Below, in pieces: positions 1 through 7,272 of a DNA stretch of 64,000 bases. The notes beneath the pieces are model-generated. The model did no database searches, was not told where the DNA came from, and saw nothing but the letters and a program-made list of their open reading frames with translations. Position numbers and translations under genes: made by a program. Origin of the DNA: Deinococcus rhizophilus (GTDB lineage Bacteria > Deinococcota > Deinococci > Deinococcales > Deinococcaceae); assembly GCF_030271215.1 (NCBI RefSeq), contig NZ_JASNGB010000001.1, forward strand, positions 4,794-68,793, read 5' to 3'. Numbering within the stretch: position 1 is the first letter of the stretch; the number at the start of each line of letters is the position of its first letter.

Positions 1-309
1 GCGCTCGAAGTCCACCGCGCCCTGCTCGCCGGATGCTGCGCGTATATGGCCGTGCACCTGGACCGCGACGAGCTGAACGACCTCGCCCAGGAACTACGCC
101 GGGAGTACCGCGTGAGCCGGGGCGATGCCTCGGTTCGCCTGCACGCGCCCAGCCCCGCCTCCGCCGCCGTGAAGGCCGCGCCCCTTCTGGGCGTCGAGGC
201 CGAGACGGCGGTGCAGGTGAGCAACGTCCACTGGGAGGTGTTCGTCACCCGCGAGGGCGTCGGCACCTTCGGGTATCAGGACACCCTGATCGTCGAGGCG
301 GTGGCCTGA
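1..309 (+). CDS. Hypothetical protein, 5' end outside window
   Basis: The frame is open from the first base to a TGA at 307-309. An ATG at 46 would give 87 residues, but it has no convincing ribosome binding site and the frame continues upstream, so the gene probably starts before the window. I recognise no domain. The stop overlaps the ATG of the next gene (ATGA), which places it in a three-gene + strand operon ending at 1570. Confidence 0.6.
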   Translation, partial: ALEVHRALLAGCCAYMAVHLDRDELNDLAQELRREYRVSRGDASVRLHAPSPASAAVKAAPLLGVEAETAVQVSNVHWEVFVTREGVGTFGYQDTLIVEAVA

Positions 310-677
310 TGCGGCGCCCCGATCTGGAGGCCGCGCGGGCGGAAGCCCTCGCCGCCCTGGGCCGGGGTGCCGAGCGCACCCTGGAGAGGCTGGAGGCAGT
401 TGGGTTGGCCGTCGTGCGGTTGGCCGACCTGCCCGCCTCCGACGCGGGCCGCCGCACCCTCACCGACGTCGAGATCATCATCCCCGAGGACTGGCGGGAG
501 CCGTTCGCCCTGATCGTGGAGGCCGGGAGCGATGTCCTCGAACTCCATGCCCTGATCGCCGCCGTGCCTGCCGTCCGCGAGGCCGTCCAGCTCGGCCGCA
601 TCATGGGCCACCGCGTGGACGTGGAGATCGACGAGGCTGAGGGCCTGGTCATGCGGGCCTGGACGGTGGAGCTGTGA
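309..677 (+). CDS. Hypothetical protein, 122 aa
   Basis: The start at 309 is chosen because its ATG overlaps the upstream stop as ATGA; a longer in-frame start at 33 would run antiparallel to operon logic through the preceding gene. The protein is small and acidic, with a helical N-terminal third and alternating hydrophobic positions (for example EIIIPEDWREPFALIVEAG). No family is recognised. Its stop overlaps the GTG of the DUF3560 gene (GTGA), so the two are probably translationally coupled. Confidence 0.65.
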   Translation: MRRPDLEAARAEALAALGRGAERTLERLEAVGLAVVRLADLPASDAGRRTLTDVEIIIPEDWREPFALIVEAGSDVLELHALIAAVPAVREAVQLGRIMGHRVDVEIDEAEGLVMRAWTVEL

Positions 678-1570
678 ACGGCGAGCGCGAGACGCTGGGC
701 ACGGCCGTTTACAACCTCGACGACGACACCTTGCGCTGGAGCCCCGGCGCCCGCCTGGACGCCGACGAGTACGCCCGGACCCGCGCGGCTGGGTTCAAGT
801 GGTGGCGCAGCTCGGAGGCGTGGGTGGCGAGGTGGACGACCCGCCGCGAGGACTTCCTGCTGGAGTTTGTGGAGGAGATCGGGCACGAGGCCGACCCCGA
901 CGACCCGGATGCCAGAATCACCCGCTTCGCGGGCCGCGCCGCCGCTGCCGAGGGACGGTCTGACGAACGGGCGCGGGCCGCCATGCAGGGCCTGCCCCCG
1001 ATGGGCGAGCCGATCAAGGTCGGGCACCACTCCGAGGGGCGGCATCGCCGGGCCATTGAGCGCAGTGATCAGAACATGCGTAGGGCGGTCGAGGAGGGCC
1101 GCAAGGCGGAGTACTGGCGCGGCAGGGCGGCGGGCGCGGAGCGCCGGGCCAGGCAGAAGAGCGACCCCGGCGTGATCCGGCGCCGGATCGAGAAGCTGGA
1201 AGCGGAGCGGCGCGTGATACAGCGGTCGCTCGCAGATCTGGAGGCGCGTCCACCCACTCCGGAGACGCAGGCCTCGTGGGACCGCAGCGTGACCCACTGG
1301 CGGCGCTGGGCCGAGCACCTGGACCTGCGGCTGGAGTTCGAGCGGGCACGGCTAGCCAGCCTGAACCCGGAGCCGTTCGCGCCGGTCACGGCATACAAGA
1401 AGGGGGATGTGGTGGACACCAAGCGCTACGGGCGCTGCGAGGTGGTGCGCGTGGGGCCGAAGAACGTCAAGGTCCGGCAGATCACGGGGCCGACGAAGGG
1501 CTGGGAGTGGGCGGTGCCGCCGCACGAGCTGCGGCCCGTGCCTCCGGAGGAGCCGTCTACCAGCGGTTGA
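674..1570 (+). CDS. DUF3560 domain-containing protein, 298 aa
   Basis: Residues about 10-185 match the layout I know for DUF3560 proteins of plasmids, phages and other mobile elements: an N-terminal segment with RLDADEYARTRAAGFKWW, a GHHSEGRHRRAIER motif, then MRRAVEEGRKAEYWRGRAAG followed by a long charged coiled coil. The C-terminal 55 residues (KGDVVDTKRYGRCEVVRV onward) look like a small beta-barrel of KOW/Tudor type, which is inference. The biochemical role of DUF3560 is not known. The GTG start overlaps the previous stop. Transcription probably ends at the perfect palindrome at 1587-1608. Confidence 0.8.
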   Translation: MNGERETLGTAVYNLDDDTLRWSPGARLDADEYARTRAAGFKWWRSSEAWVARWTTRREDFLLEFVEEIGHEADPDDPDARITRFAGRAAAAEGRSDERARAAMQGLPPMGEPIKVGHHSEGRHRRAIERSDQNMRRAVEEGRKAEYWRGRAAGAERRARQKSDPGVIRRRIEKLEAERRVIQRSLADLEARPPTPETQASWDRSVTHWRRWAEHLDLRLEFERARLASLNPEPFAPVTAYKKGDVVDTKRYGRCEVVRVGPKNVKVRQITGPTKGWEWAVPPHELRPVPPEEPSTSG

Positions 1571-1586
1571 CACCCCAAGAGAAAGA

Positions 1587-1608
1587 CCCCGAGTCCGCGG
1601 ACTCGGGG
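1587..1608. terminator. Bidirectional terminator, perfect 22-bp palindrome
   Basis: CCCCGAGTCCG is followed directly by its exact reverse complement CGGACTCGGGG. It sits in the 54-bp gap between two convergent genes (stops at 1570 and 1625). It is preceded by AAAGA and followed by CTTCTG, so either strand gives a stem followed by a short pyrimidine-rich tail. It is probably shared by both transcripts. Confidence 0.75.
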
Positions 1609-1624
1609 CCTTCTGCTGTGGCCT

Positions 1625-2329
1625 TCAGACGGCCTGCGCGACCCACTGCGCCTTGCTCTTGAACCGGGCGCCGCTGACCTTCTCGCGGTAGGCCTCGGCC
1701 TCTTGGCCGGTGAGCAGCTCCAGCTGCACCGCCTCGCCGTCGAGCACGAGTTGGCCGGGGTCGCGCCCCACCCGCACCACGATCCAGAATTGCTTCCCGT
1801 CGGCGTCCTGGGCGAGCGAGGCGAGCCAGCCCCCGCCCAGGCGCTTCCCGGCCTCGGCCGCTTCCTGCTTGTTGCGGTAGGTGGTGGCCGGGGTCCACGA
1901 CAGGTGCACCAGGGGGTTGTCGCCCTCGGGGCTGGTGGCCGCCGCCACGGCGCTCAGATCGCCGCCGCAGGGCGGCCCCCACTGGATAACGGCCTTGCCG
2001 GACTTCGCGGCCTGGACGGGCGCGGTGGGGGCGGGCTCCTCGACGGCGGGCTCGGCCTCGACTTCCTCGACGACCGCTTCTTCCTCGACCGGCTGGCTGC
2101 GCAGCTCGTCGGCGAGTGCCAGGGCCTCGGCGCGTTCCTCGGCTTCGAGACGGGCCAGCTCCTCGGCCTGCGCGATGAAGCCCTTGATCTGGCCGGGCGT
2201 CACGCGCTGGCGCTCGCCTGCCGTCACAAGGAAGAAGTCCTTGCTGGTGCGCTCGACCGTGATGCCGTGCTCGGCGGCCTGGGCGATGAGGAGGTCTTTG
2301 GCTTCGGCGGTCATGGGGTTCTTCTTCAT
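1625..2329 (-). CDS. Hypothetical acidic protein, 234 aa
   Basis: No family is recognised. The N-terminal 75 residues look like a small helical domain (AEAKDLLIAQAAEHGITVER). A Glu/Ala/Pro-rich linker follows (residues about 80-105), then a C-terminal domain of about 125 residues with several Trp and beta-prone segments (FWIVVRVG, QWVAQAV). The start at 2329 is supported by a promoter whose -10 box lies 6 nt upstream, with no Shine-Dalgarno sequence, suggesting a leaderless message. Its promoter is nearly identical to that of the adjacent small HTH gene, so the two are probably co-regulated. Confidence 0.7.
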   Translation of the reverse strand: MKKNPMTAEAKDLLIAQAAEHGITVERTSKDFFLVTAGERQRVTPGQIKGFIAQAEELARLEAEERAEALALADELRSQPVEEEAVVEEVEAEPAVEEPAPTAPVQAAKSGKAVIQWGPPCGGDLSAVAAATSPEGDNPLVHLSWTPATTYRNKQEAAEAGKRLGGGWLASLAQDADGKQFWIVVRVGRDPGQLVLDGEAVQLELLTGQEAEAYREKVSGARFKSKAQWVAQAV

Positions 2330-2335
2330 GGCCTA

Positions 2336-2364
2336 AGTATGCCAGATGTGGCAGAGTAAGTCAA
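2336..2364 (-). promoter_or_regulatory. Promoter of the 234-aa gene (leaderless)
   Basis: On the minus strand TTGACT (2364-2359) and CATACT (2341-2336) are separated by exactly 17 bp. The ATG at 2329 begins 6 nt after the -10 box, leaving no room for a ribosome binding site. The spacer contains GCCACATCTGGC, a partial dyad. The whole element recurs at 2653-2681. Confidence 0.75.
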
Positions 2365-2408
2365 GCACCCGAAAACGAAAAACACTGTCTGGGACGGTGG
2401 GGATCGGT

Positions 2409-2609
2409 TCAACCCTTCGGTTTGTGGGCGGCAGCGCCCGTGGGCATTCGGCCGGGATGGGGCGCTTCAGGTCGGATAAGCCAAGTTCCCAAAGACTGCC
2501 AAGCAGGAAGATGTCCAGCGGCGGCCCACGCCTTGGCTGTGCGGTCGGGAACGTCGTGCAGTTTCGCCCACTCGCTGACGAGAATGGCGGGCCTCTGATC
2601 GTTGGGCAT
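2409..2609 (-). CDS. Small helix-turn-helix protein (excisionase/MerR-like), 66 aa
   Basis: Translation from the ATG at 2609 is preferred over a longer frame because an AGGAG ribosome binding site lies 6 nt upstream. Residues about 8-45 (ILVSEWAKLHDVPDRTAKAW, then AAAGHLPAWQSLGTWLIR) match the pattern of excisionase/MerR-type winged helix domains: choose-the-environment helix, recognition helix, then a turn ending in W-L-I. The size fits a phage excisionase or small transcription factor. A promoter lies about 45 bp upstream. It could regulate the duplicated promoter shared with the 234-aa gene. An excisionase role is possible, but the integrase lies at the far end of the window. Confidence 0.65.
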   Translation of the reverse strand: MPNDQRPAILVSEWAKLHDVPDRTAKAWAAAGHLPAWQSLGTWLIRPEAPHPGRMPTGAAAHKPKG

Positions 2610-2652
2610 GGGGGCTCCTGGGACGCCTGCGGTGGTTCTGGGCGTCCCGCCA

Positions 2653-2681
2653 AGTCTGCCAGATGGGGCTGAGTTAGTCAA
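2653..2681 (-). promoter_or_regulatory. Promoter of the small HTH gene, duplicate of 2336-2364
   Basis: Minus-strand TTGACT (2681-2676), a 17-bp spacer and CAGACT (2658-2653). Of the 31 bp starting at TTGACT, all but five positions match the upstream copy at 2364-2334. Here the ATG is about 44 nt downstream and has its own AGGAG site, so this message carries a leader. Confidence 0.7.
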
Positions 2682-2715
2682 AAGGCGCGTCTTGATTGCG
2701 GGGGGGGTGGTGAAC

Positions 2716-2762
2716 AAAAAAAGCCCCCTCCGCCCCAGCCGCGAGGGCCAGGGGGAGGGGGC
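2716..2762 (-). terminator. Rho-independent terminator
   Basis: GCCCCCTCC (2723-2731) pairs with GGAGGGGGC (2754-2762). On the minus strand the stem is followed by seven Ts (A7 at 2716-2722). It lies just downstream of the gene ending at 2770 and would end the transcript coming from the right. Confidence 0.85.
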
Positions 2763-2769
2763 AATCAGA

Positions 2770-3312
2770 TCAGAGGGGTTGGGCGACTCGACGATTCACC
2801 ACCGCCCGGTACAGCGTCTCCAGCAGCTCGATGATCCGGCCTTTCACCCGCCCCGCGAACGGCCTCAGGTAAGCGGGCAGCAGCGGCATCACGTAGCGGT
2901 CCCACAGCACGCCGTACACCAGCAGCACCAGTGCCCGGGCGTTCGTACTCTCGATGACCGGCAGCGCATGGACGGCCGCCGACACGATGGTCATGACGGT
3001 GACGCCGAGCGCTGCCGCCTCGGGGAGCGTGATGCGCCGGTCCCCGTAGGCCGCCCGCGCCTGGGCCACGCCCGCCAGGATCGGCACCAGCAGGGTGTCC
3101 AGCAGGCTGGCGAGCTGCTCGTCGGTTGCAGGGGTAGGGGCCGGAGCAGGCGCGGTGGGGAGGGACTGGTGGGTACGGATGCGGGGCTGGACGGGCGGCG
3201 CAAGGACGATCTGAGTCCGGGTGCGCTGGCGCTCGACGAGGATGGCGTCACGCAGGCGGGCGCGTTCGCGGGCGGCGGCAGTGGCGGCAGTGATGCGGGG
3301 GTCTACGGACAT
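2770..3312 (-). CDS. Putative membrane-associated protein, 180 aa
   Basis: No family is recognised. After an Arg/Ala-rich N-terminus and a Pro/Ala linker (residues about 38-62), two or three hydrophobic segments follow (LLDTLLVPILAGVAQ; AAALGVTVMTIVSAAVHALPVI; ALVLLVYGVLWDRYVMPLL), then a basic C-terminus. This could be a small membrane or membrane-interacting phage protein, and a holin-like role is possible but unproven. The ATG has GGAGG 6 nt upstream. A T-tailed terminator follows the stop. Confidence 0.65.
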   Translation of the reverse strand: MSVDPRITAATAAARERARLRDAILVERQRTRTQIVLAPPVQPRIRTHQSLPTAPAPAPTPATDEQLASLLDTLLVPILAGVAQARAAYGDRRITLPEAAALGVTVMTIVSAAVHALPVIESTNARALVLLVYGVLWDRYVMPLLPAYLRPFAGRVKGRIIELLETLYRAVVNRRVAQPL

Positions 3313-3339
3313 GGGGCACCTCCAGGGTGCGGGAAGGCG

Positions 3340-3365
3340 AGCCCCCCGCCGTGGGGCAGGGGGCT
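3340..3365. terminator. Hairpin between two minus-strand genes
   Basis: AGCCCCC (3340-3346) pairs with GGGGGCT (3359-3365) in the 117-bp gap between the genes ending at 3430 and starting at 3312. No clear T tract follows on either strand, so termination is only possible. Confidence 0.35.
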
Positions 3366-3429
3366 GGGGCTTACGTCAGGTGTGTCGCAGGGGGTGGCCG
3401 ATTACTCTCCCGATTCCGGCACGTATCAG

Positions 3430-3963
3430 TCAGTGCTTGAAGGGGGCGTCGGGCTGCTTCGTGTCCCACAGGCTGAGCGCCCAGCCCTCTGGCGTCGGCG
3501 TGCCCTCGTGCTCTTGGGCGAGCTTGAGTGCTTGAGCGCGATCTGCGCTGGCCGCGTCAAAGTCGGGGAACGGCCCAACGTGCGTGTCGGGGCTGGGCAT
3601 GGCGTAGTTGAAGTACCAGGGGAGCGCGTGCCAGCGGCACCAATACCAACCGGGGCGTGAGGCGGCGACCGCCTCGATATGGATGCCCTCAAAGTGCCGT
3701 CTGGCGGCTTCCTCCTGCGCCCGGTCAAGCTCCATGTCGGCGCGGTACACAGCGTCCGAGCACTCGTGGCAGACAGGGGTGCCCTCGCAGGAGGTAGTCG
3801 CTGGTTTTCCGCAGAGGTCGCACATGCGAGCCTCGCGGGCCAACTTCTCCCGGCGCGAGTCCTCTGCGGCCTCCGCCATATCGCGTGCGGTCAATTCCCG
3901 CACCTCATCCCAGTCCACGCGGTCTTGGAGGCGAGTAGAGGCCTTGTGCTCACGGTCGGTCAT
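3430..3963 (-). CDS. Zinc-finger hypothetical protein, 177 aa
   Basis: Residues 48-69 contain a four-cysteine knuckle (CDLCGKPATTSCEGTPVCHEC), so zinc binding is likely. The flanking helical region is rich in Arg/Glu. The C-terminal part is Trp-rich (PGWYWCRWHALPWYFNYA). The function is unknown. The ATG has AAGGAGG upstream and a TTGATA-N17-TACGAT promoter overlapping the repeats in front of the divergent repressor-like gene, so that small HTH protein probably controls it. Confidence 0.7.
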   Translation of the reverse strand: MTDREHKASTRLQDRVDWDEVRELTARDMAEAAEDSRREKLAREARMCDLCGKPATTSCEGTPVCHECSDAVYRADMELDRAQEEAARRHFEGIHIEAVAASRPGWYWCRWHALPWYFNYAMPSPDTHVGPFPDFDAASADRAQALKLAQEHEGTPTPEGWALSLWDTKQPDAPFKH

Positions 3964-3981
3964 AGGTTCCTCCTTTCCAGC

Positions 3982-4010
3982 ATCGTATACCCTTTCGGCC
4001 TATGTATCAA
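3982..4010 (-). promoter_or_regulatory. Promoter of the zinc-finger gene
   Basis: Minus-strand TTGATA (4010-4005) and TACGAT (3987-3982) are spaced by 17 bp. The spacer contains the first CCTTTCGGCCTAT repeat on the opposite strand, so a protein bound to that repeat would block this promoter. Confidence 0.6.
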
Positions 4011-4024
4011 CCTTTTTGGCCTAT
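3991..4024 (+). promoter_or_regulatory. Tandem operator-like direct repeats
   Basis: CCTTTCGGCCTAT (3991-4003) and CCTTTTTGGCCTAT (4011-4024) start exactly 20 bp apart, about two helical turns, between two divergent genes. The second repeat runs into the TATACT -10 box (4022-4027) that lies 6 nt before the ATG of the HTH gene. This layout fits an autoregulated repressor binding the same face of the DNA. Confidence 0.5.
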
Positions 4025-4033
4025 ACTCGCTTC

Positions 4034-4282
4034 ATGGCCCGTAGACCAGAACGGATGACGTACCCTGTCGGGGTGAATGATGAGATACGCGCTCGCATCC
4101 GCGCCGAGATTGCGAAGCAAGGCGTGAGTCAGGCGGAGGCGGCGCGGCAGATGGGGCTAGAACCACAGGAACTCAACCGGGCACTCCAGGGGCGCGGGAA
4201 GATCGCCCCAGTGTGGCAAACGATTCTCGACCACTTCGGACTGGAACTGACCGTGCGAGAGAAGCCCGGCCAGAGCGAGTAG
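4034..4282 (+). CDS. Small XRE-type HTH regulator, 82 aa
   Basis: The ATG at 4034 is chosen because a TATACT -10 box ends 6 nt upstream (leaderless pattern) and the homologous domain starts here. A longer frame from 3608 overlaps the divergent gene. Residues about 18-62 form a helix-turn-helix (AEIAKQGVSQAEAARQMGLE with a following recognition-type helix ELNRALQG). The protein lacks a dimerisation or peptidase domain. It stands divergent to the zinc-finger gene across tandem repeats, so it is probably a local repressor rather than the main phage repressor, which lies near 58.8 kb. Confidence 0.7.
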   Translation: MARRPERMTYPVGVNDEIRARIRAEIAKQGVSQAEAARQMGLEPQELNRALQGRGKIAPVWQTILDHFGLELTVREKPGQSE

Positions 4283-4324
4283 CCCTGGCCGATACCTGTC
4301 CCGCTACCGGCACGTATCGGGGAG

Positions 4325-4705
4325 CTACTTGGGCGGAATGATGCTCAGGTCTATGGGCTTGTTCCAGTCGCGGGTGAGCAGCGTCACGCCCACCCGTCCA
4401 TGTGGCTTCTGTGCCCAGCCTCCCGCGTGAATCAGGCCCTCGTGCTGGCACAGCATTTCCACCAGTTCCTCCGGGCTGCACGCCTCCTCAGTCCACGCCA
4501 CGGCGATGAGGTCCAGATCACGGTGCAGGCTGCCATGCACGGCCAGCGCGTACCCATGCAGATATGCCCGCTGAATCAGCGGCGCGAGCGGTGGGCTGGG
4601 AGGCGTCACCTCGTCAATCCCTCCCTCCCGATCAGAGCGGTGAATGAGGGTGGCGAGGCGCAGGTGGGCATGGCCGATGACCTTCTGCGGTTTGGATTCC
4701 GTCAT
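4325..4705 (-). CDS. Nucleotidyltransferase-like phage protein, 126 aa
   Basis: The sequence HGYALAVHGSLHRDLDLIAV (residues about 50-69) has the GS-x(3)-D-x-D-like signature of small nucleotidyltransferase folds. Short proteins with this layout occur among phage lysis-side genes, where the role is not known. Catalytic activity is inference. The ATG at 4705 is preferred to a much longer frame that overlaps the holin-like gene. It is the last gene of the lysis cluster, 29 bp downstream of the holin-like gene. Confidence 0.6.
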   Translation of the reverse strand: MTESKPQKVIGHAHLRLATLIHRSDREGGIDEVTPPSPPLAPLIQRAYLHGYALAVHGSLHRDLDLIAVAWTEEACSPEELVEMLCQHEGLIHAGGWAQKPHGRVGVTLLTRDWNKPIDLSIIPPK

Positions 4706-4734
4706 GTGTCTCCTGTGGCCGATTCTGTGTGGCG

Positions 4735-5292
4735 TCAGCGCACCGGGCCGTCCGTGCCTAGTTGGGTCACGTCGGCCGGGGTCATCGGGCGCAGGTCGTC
4801 CATCGGGAAGTCGGGCGGGGGCTCGAAGGGGAAGTCCAGCGGCTGGGCGGTCGTGGGCACCTCCACCGTCACCTGCGGGGGCGGGGTCGTGACGACCACC
4901 GGGGCAGGCTGCATCCGCCCCAGGGCCTCGAACAGCGCGGCGAGGGTGGCCTCCTGCGAGGTGGCCTGGGCCTGCACTCCGGCCGTCTGCCTGCGGGTCT
5001 TGTACGCGACGTACCCGGACGCGATCACCGCCAGCACCACGCCCAGCGTCATCCCCGCGAACGGGGGCGCGAGGGTCACCCCCGCCGTGGTCGCCAGTCC
5101 GCCCAGCAGCAGGGCACCGAGTCCCGCGCCCAGGGCGAGGCTCAGGGCCACCACCGCGAGGTCGCGGGGCACCTTGCCCAGCCGGGCCAGGACCGTCTTC
5201 ACGAACTCGGTGATGTAGACATGCGCGACCACGTAGGCCGCCAGAAAGAGCAAGCCGGGCACGCCCAGCGCCTGAATCACTTGCAGCTCCAC
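4735..5292 (-). CDS. Holin-like membrane protein, 185 aa
   Basis: Three strongly hydrophobic stretches are visible: VPGLLFLAAYVVAHVYI, LAVVALSLALGAGLGALLLGG and GMTLGVVLAVIASGYVAY, followed by a charged and then Pro-rich cytoplasmic-type tail (residues about 115-185). It lies directly after the endolysin gene, as expected for a holin. The GTG at 5292 is supported by GGGAGG about 8 nt upstream, and the upstream gene stops 2 nt before it. The holin assignment is by context and topology, not by a recognised family. Confidence 0.6.
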   Translation of the reverse strand: MELQVIQALGVPGLLFLAAYVVAHVYITEFVKTVLARLGKVPRDLAVVALSLALGAGLGALLLGGLATTAGVTLAPPFAGMTLGVVLAVIASGYVAYKTRRQTAGVQAQATSQEATLAALFEALGRMQPAPVVVTTPPPQVTVEVPTTAQPLDFPFEPPPDFPMDDLRPMTPADVTQLGTDGPVR

Positions 5293-5294
5293 GG

Positions 5295-6098
5295 TCAGAC
5301 CTCCCTTTCCGCGAGGCGGCTCTCGGGCACCCGGTAAATCTTGGGCCGCCCGTCTGCCTGCACCAGCAGCCGCCCGTCCGCGCTGACCGGGATGCTGACC
5401 ACCTCGCCGGGCCGCACGCTGCCGTCCCCGTTCCGCACGGCGGCCCAGATGTAGACCGGGCCTGCGGGCGTGGGGGGAGGGGGTGGGGCAGGCGGGGTGA
5501 TGGGGACCGGCCCCGCGTCCCGCCACGCGGCCTGCCGCACGCCGGGCAGCGGGTCGGTCCACTGAAAATGCATCCCGTCACTCACATCCCAGCGCCCGCC
5601 CCACTCCCAGCCGCAGCGCTCGAACACCTCGACGACCTCGCGGTCGATGCCCATGCGCTCGTGCGGGATGCCGTACCCGTTCCAGGCGGCCTCGACGTCA
5701 ATGGCGGCGCCGTACGCGTGCACGGACACCGGCCTGCGGGGGTCGTGCAGCATGTGGCGGGGGGCGAACGCGCCGGAGTAGGTGCGCAGGCGGGTGTGCA
5801 GGTTCCGGGCGACCAGCTCGGCCCAGGTGGCCCGGAACACGGGCGCGACCAGGCGGTGCAGGCGGATGGTCCGGACCTGCTGGTCCCCGAACGGGGGGAA
5901 CCCCGGCAGCTCGGCGGTGGGAATCTCCACCAGGTTCTGCCGGGTCCACATGGGGCCGGGGGTGAACCACCCGCGCTGGGTGGGATGGGGCGTGGAATCC
6001 AGCAGCGGGTTGCCGTAGGCGGCGATCAGCTCGGCCTGGGTCGCGCCGCCGGGTCGCTGCTTGATGGCGGCGGCGAAGTCAAAGTTGCTCATCAGCAC
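5295..6098 (-). CDS. Endolysin, M15-family peptidase
   Basis: This is a cell-wall peptidase that cuts peptide cross-links in peptidoglycan at lysis. Residues about 103-180 carry the M15C/VanY pattern: SVHAYGAAIDVE supplies His127 and Asp134, and DGMHFQW supplies Asp174 and His177, with the usual GGRW between. The N-terminal 60 residues (RPGGATQAELIAAYGNP) resemble the first part of phage M15 lysins. A proline-rich linker (about 197-208) leads to a C-terminal 60-residue module, perhaps for wall binding. GTG at 6098 or ATG at 6092 could be the start; both lie behind GGGAG and overlap the previous gene. Confidence 0.85.
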   Translation of the reverse strand: MLMSNFDFAAAIKQRPGGATQAELIAAYGNPLLDSTPHPTQRGWFTPGPMWTRQNLVEIPTAELPGFPPFGDQQVRTIRLHRLVAPVFRATWAELVARNLHTRLRTYSGAFAPRHMLHDPRRPVSVHAYGAAIDVEAAWNGYGIPHERMGIDREVVEVFERCGWEWGGRWDVSDGMHFQWTDPLPGVRQAAWRDAGPVPITPPAPPPPPTPAGPVYIWAAVRNGDGSVRPGEVVSIPVSADGRLLVQADGRPKIYRVPESRLAEREV

Positions 6099-6435
6099 TG
6101 TCTCCCAGCCGGTCCAGCAGGTCGCTGGCGCGGCGTTTGATCTGCTCCCAGTCGAAGACCCCGGAGCGAATGTCCCGCAGAAAATCCAGCACGACCTTGT
6201 GGTCGAGCCGCAGCGTCTTCATCTCGGACTCGACGCGGGCCAGGCGGTTGTCGGTCGCCTGCTGCTGCTCGCGCAACTCCTTGAGCTGCCCGTCCAGCCG
6301 GTCGCGGTCGGCTACCACCCGCAGGTAGGTGGTGTCCTTGCTTTTGCCCAGCAGGGTCCAGGCCCCAATCACCACGCCGCCGATGCCCGAGATGGAGCCG
6401 AGAATCTGCCCCACGGTCAGCTCAGGCCCGGCCAC
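6079..6435 (-). CDS. Membrane-anchored coiled-coil lysis accessory protein, 118 aa
   Basis: One N-terminal hydrophobic segment (ILGSISGIGGVVIGAWTLLG) is followed by a charged helical coiled coil of about 50 residues (DRLDGQLKELREQQQATDNR and on). A short anchored coiled coil next to holin and endolysin genes suggests a spanin- or XhlA-like helper, but no family is certain. It overlaps both neighbours, by 14 bp upstream and about 20 bp downstream. Confidence 0.55.
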   Translation of the reverse strand: MAGPELTVGQILGSISGIGGVVIGAWTLLGKSKDTTYLRVVADRDRLDGQLKELREQQQATDNRLARVESEMKTLRLDHKVVLDFLRDIRSGVFDWEQIKRRASDLLDRLGDSADEQL

Positions 6436-6817
6436 GCTCCACCTCCCGCAGGTAGTCGGCGCGGGCGCGGAGGTCGATGGCGGTCCAGACGCAGTGGACG
6501 GCAGCGAAGAGGCAGACGAGCGTGAAGGCGTTCCAGCCCAGCGTGAGGTAGGACGCCGCGCCGATGGTCACGTACAGCAGCGAGGCGGTCATCATCCCGA
6601 ACTGCGCCACGCGGGGGCGGCGGGCGAGCAGCAGCCCCAGCCCGACCGCGAGAAAGATCGCAGGCCACACCCACCCCGGAAGCTGGAAGCCGCCCCAGAT
6701 TTCGAGCACCCACAGGGTCGGTTTGGCGACCGGGGCGGTGAGGTGCAGGGCGAGGCCGACCATGATCTGCCCGGTCTGCACCTGGGTGCGGTAGCGCCGT
6801 TCCATCAGCGGACCCAC
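6422..6817 (-). CDS. Three-helix membrane protein, 131 aa
   Basis: Hydrophobic segments at WVWPAIFLAVGLGLLLA, GMMTASLLYVTIGAASYLTLG and AFTLVCLFAAVHCVWTAI indicate an integral membrane protein. It could be a second holin. The GTG at 6817 has AGGGGG upstream; the in-frame ATG at 6805 overlaps the preceding stop (ATGA) and is an equally good start. No family is recognised. Confidence 0.6.
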   Translation of the reverse strand: MGPLMERRYRTQVQTGQIMVGLALHLTAPVAKPTLWVLEIWGGFQLPGWVWPAIFLAVGLGLLLARRPRVAQFGMMTASLLYVTIGAASYLTLGWNAFTLVCLFAAVHCVWTAIDLRARADYLREVERGRA

Positions 6818-7209
6818 GGCGCCCCCTGAATCGGGACGCCCACCCAGACGTTCGGGGCCGCCCGGTCCCGCACGTAGGCCGGGGAGAGGACCCAGTAGGT
6901 CACCCGGCGGGGATACCCGCCCCCCAGCCGGAAGTACCCGATGGGGGGCAGGACGCCGCCGTGCTTGGTGATGATCCGCGCCAGCCGCCCGGCATTGCGC
7001 GGGCAGGCGTCCGGCAGGCGAATCTCGATCAGGTACTGCTTGAGCCAGGATTTATAGCCGGTCCAGCGGGCCTCCACCGCGCACTCGGGTGGGGAGTAGG
7101 CGGGGATGGGGGGTGTGGTCGCCAGGGCGAGAGTGTTCGCCCGTGCGGGGGGCGCGAGCGTGCAGAGGGCCGCCCCCAGGAGCAGGGCGGCGCGGAGGGG
7201 GTAACGCAT
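6805..7209 (-). CDS. Secreted hypothetical protein, 134 aa
   Basis: A clear signal peptide opens the protein: basic MRYPLR, a hydrophobic core LLLGAALCTLA and an Ala-x-Ala site near residue 25 (PPARAN). The mature part has two cysteines (C43, C69) and many Tyr/Pro residues, ending in WVGVPIQGAPWVR. A secreted product in a lysis cluster could modify the envelope. No family is recognised. Confidence 0.65.
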   Translation of the reverse strand: MRYPLRAALLLGAALCTLAPPARANTLALATTPPIPAYSPPECAVEARWTGYKSWLKQYLIEIRLPDACPRNAGRLARIITKHGGVLPPIGYFRLGGGYPRRVTYWVLSPAYVRDRAAPNVWVGVPIQGAPWVR

Positions 7210-7236
7210 GGGACTCCGATCTCCCGGCAGAAAACG

Positions 7237-7251
7237 CCCGCCCAGGGCGGG
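7237..7251 (-). terminator. Rho-independent terminator
   Basis: CCCGC-N5-GCGGG, extendable at its base by two further pairs. On the minus strand it is followed by GTTTTC (A4 at 7231-7234). It lies between the gene ending at 7273 and the secreted-protein gene starting at 7209. Confidence 0.6.
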
Positions 7252-7272
7252 AGCCGGGGCGGGGAGCAGGGT

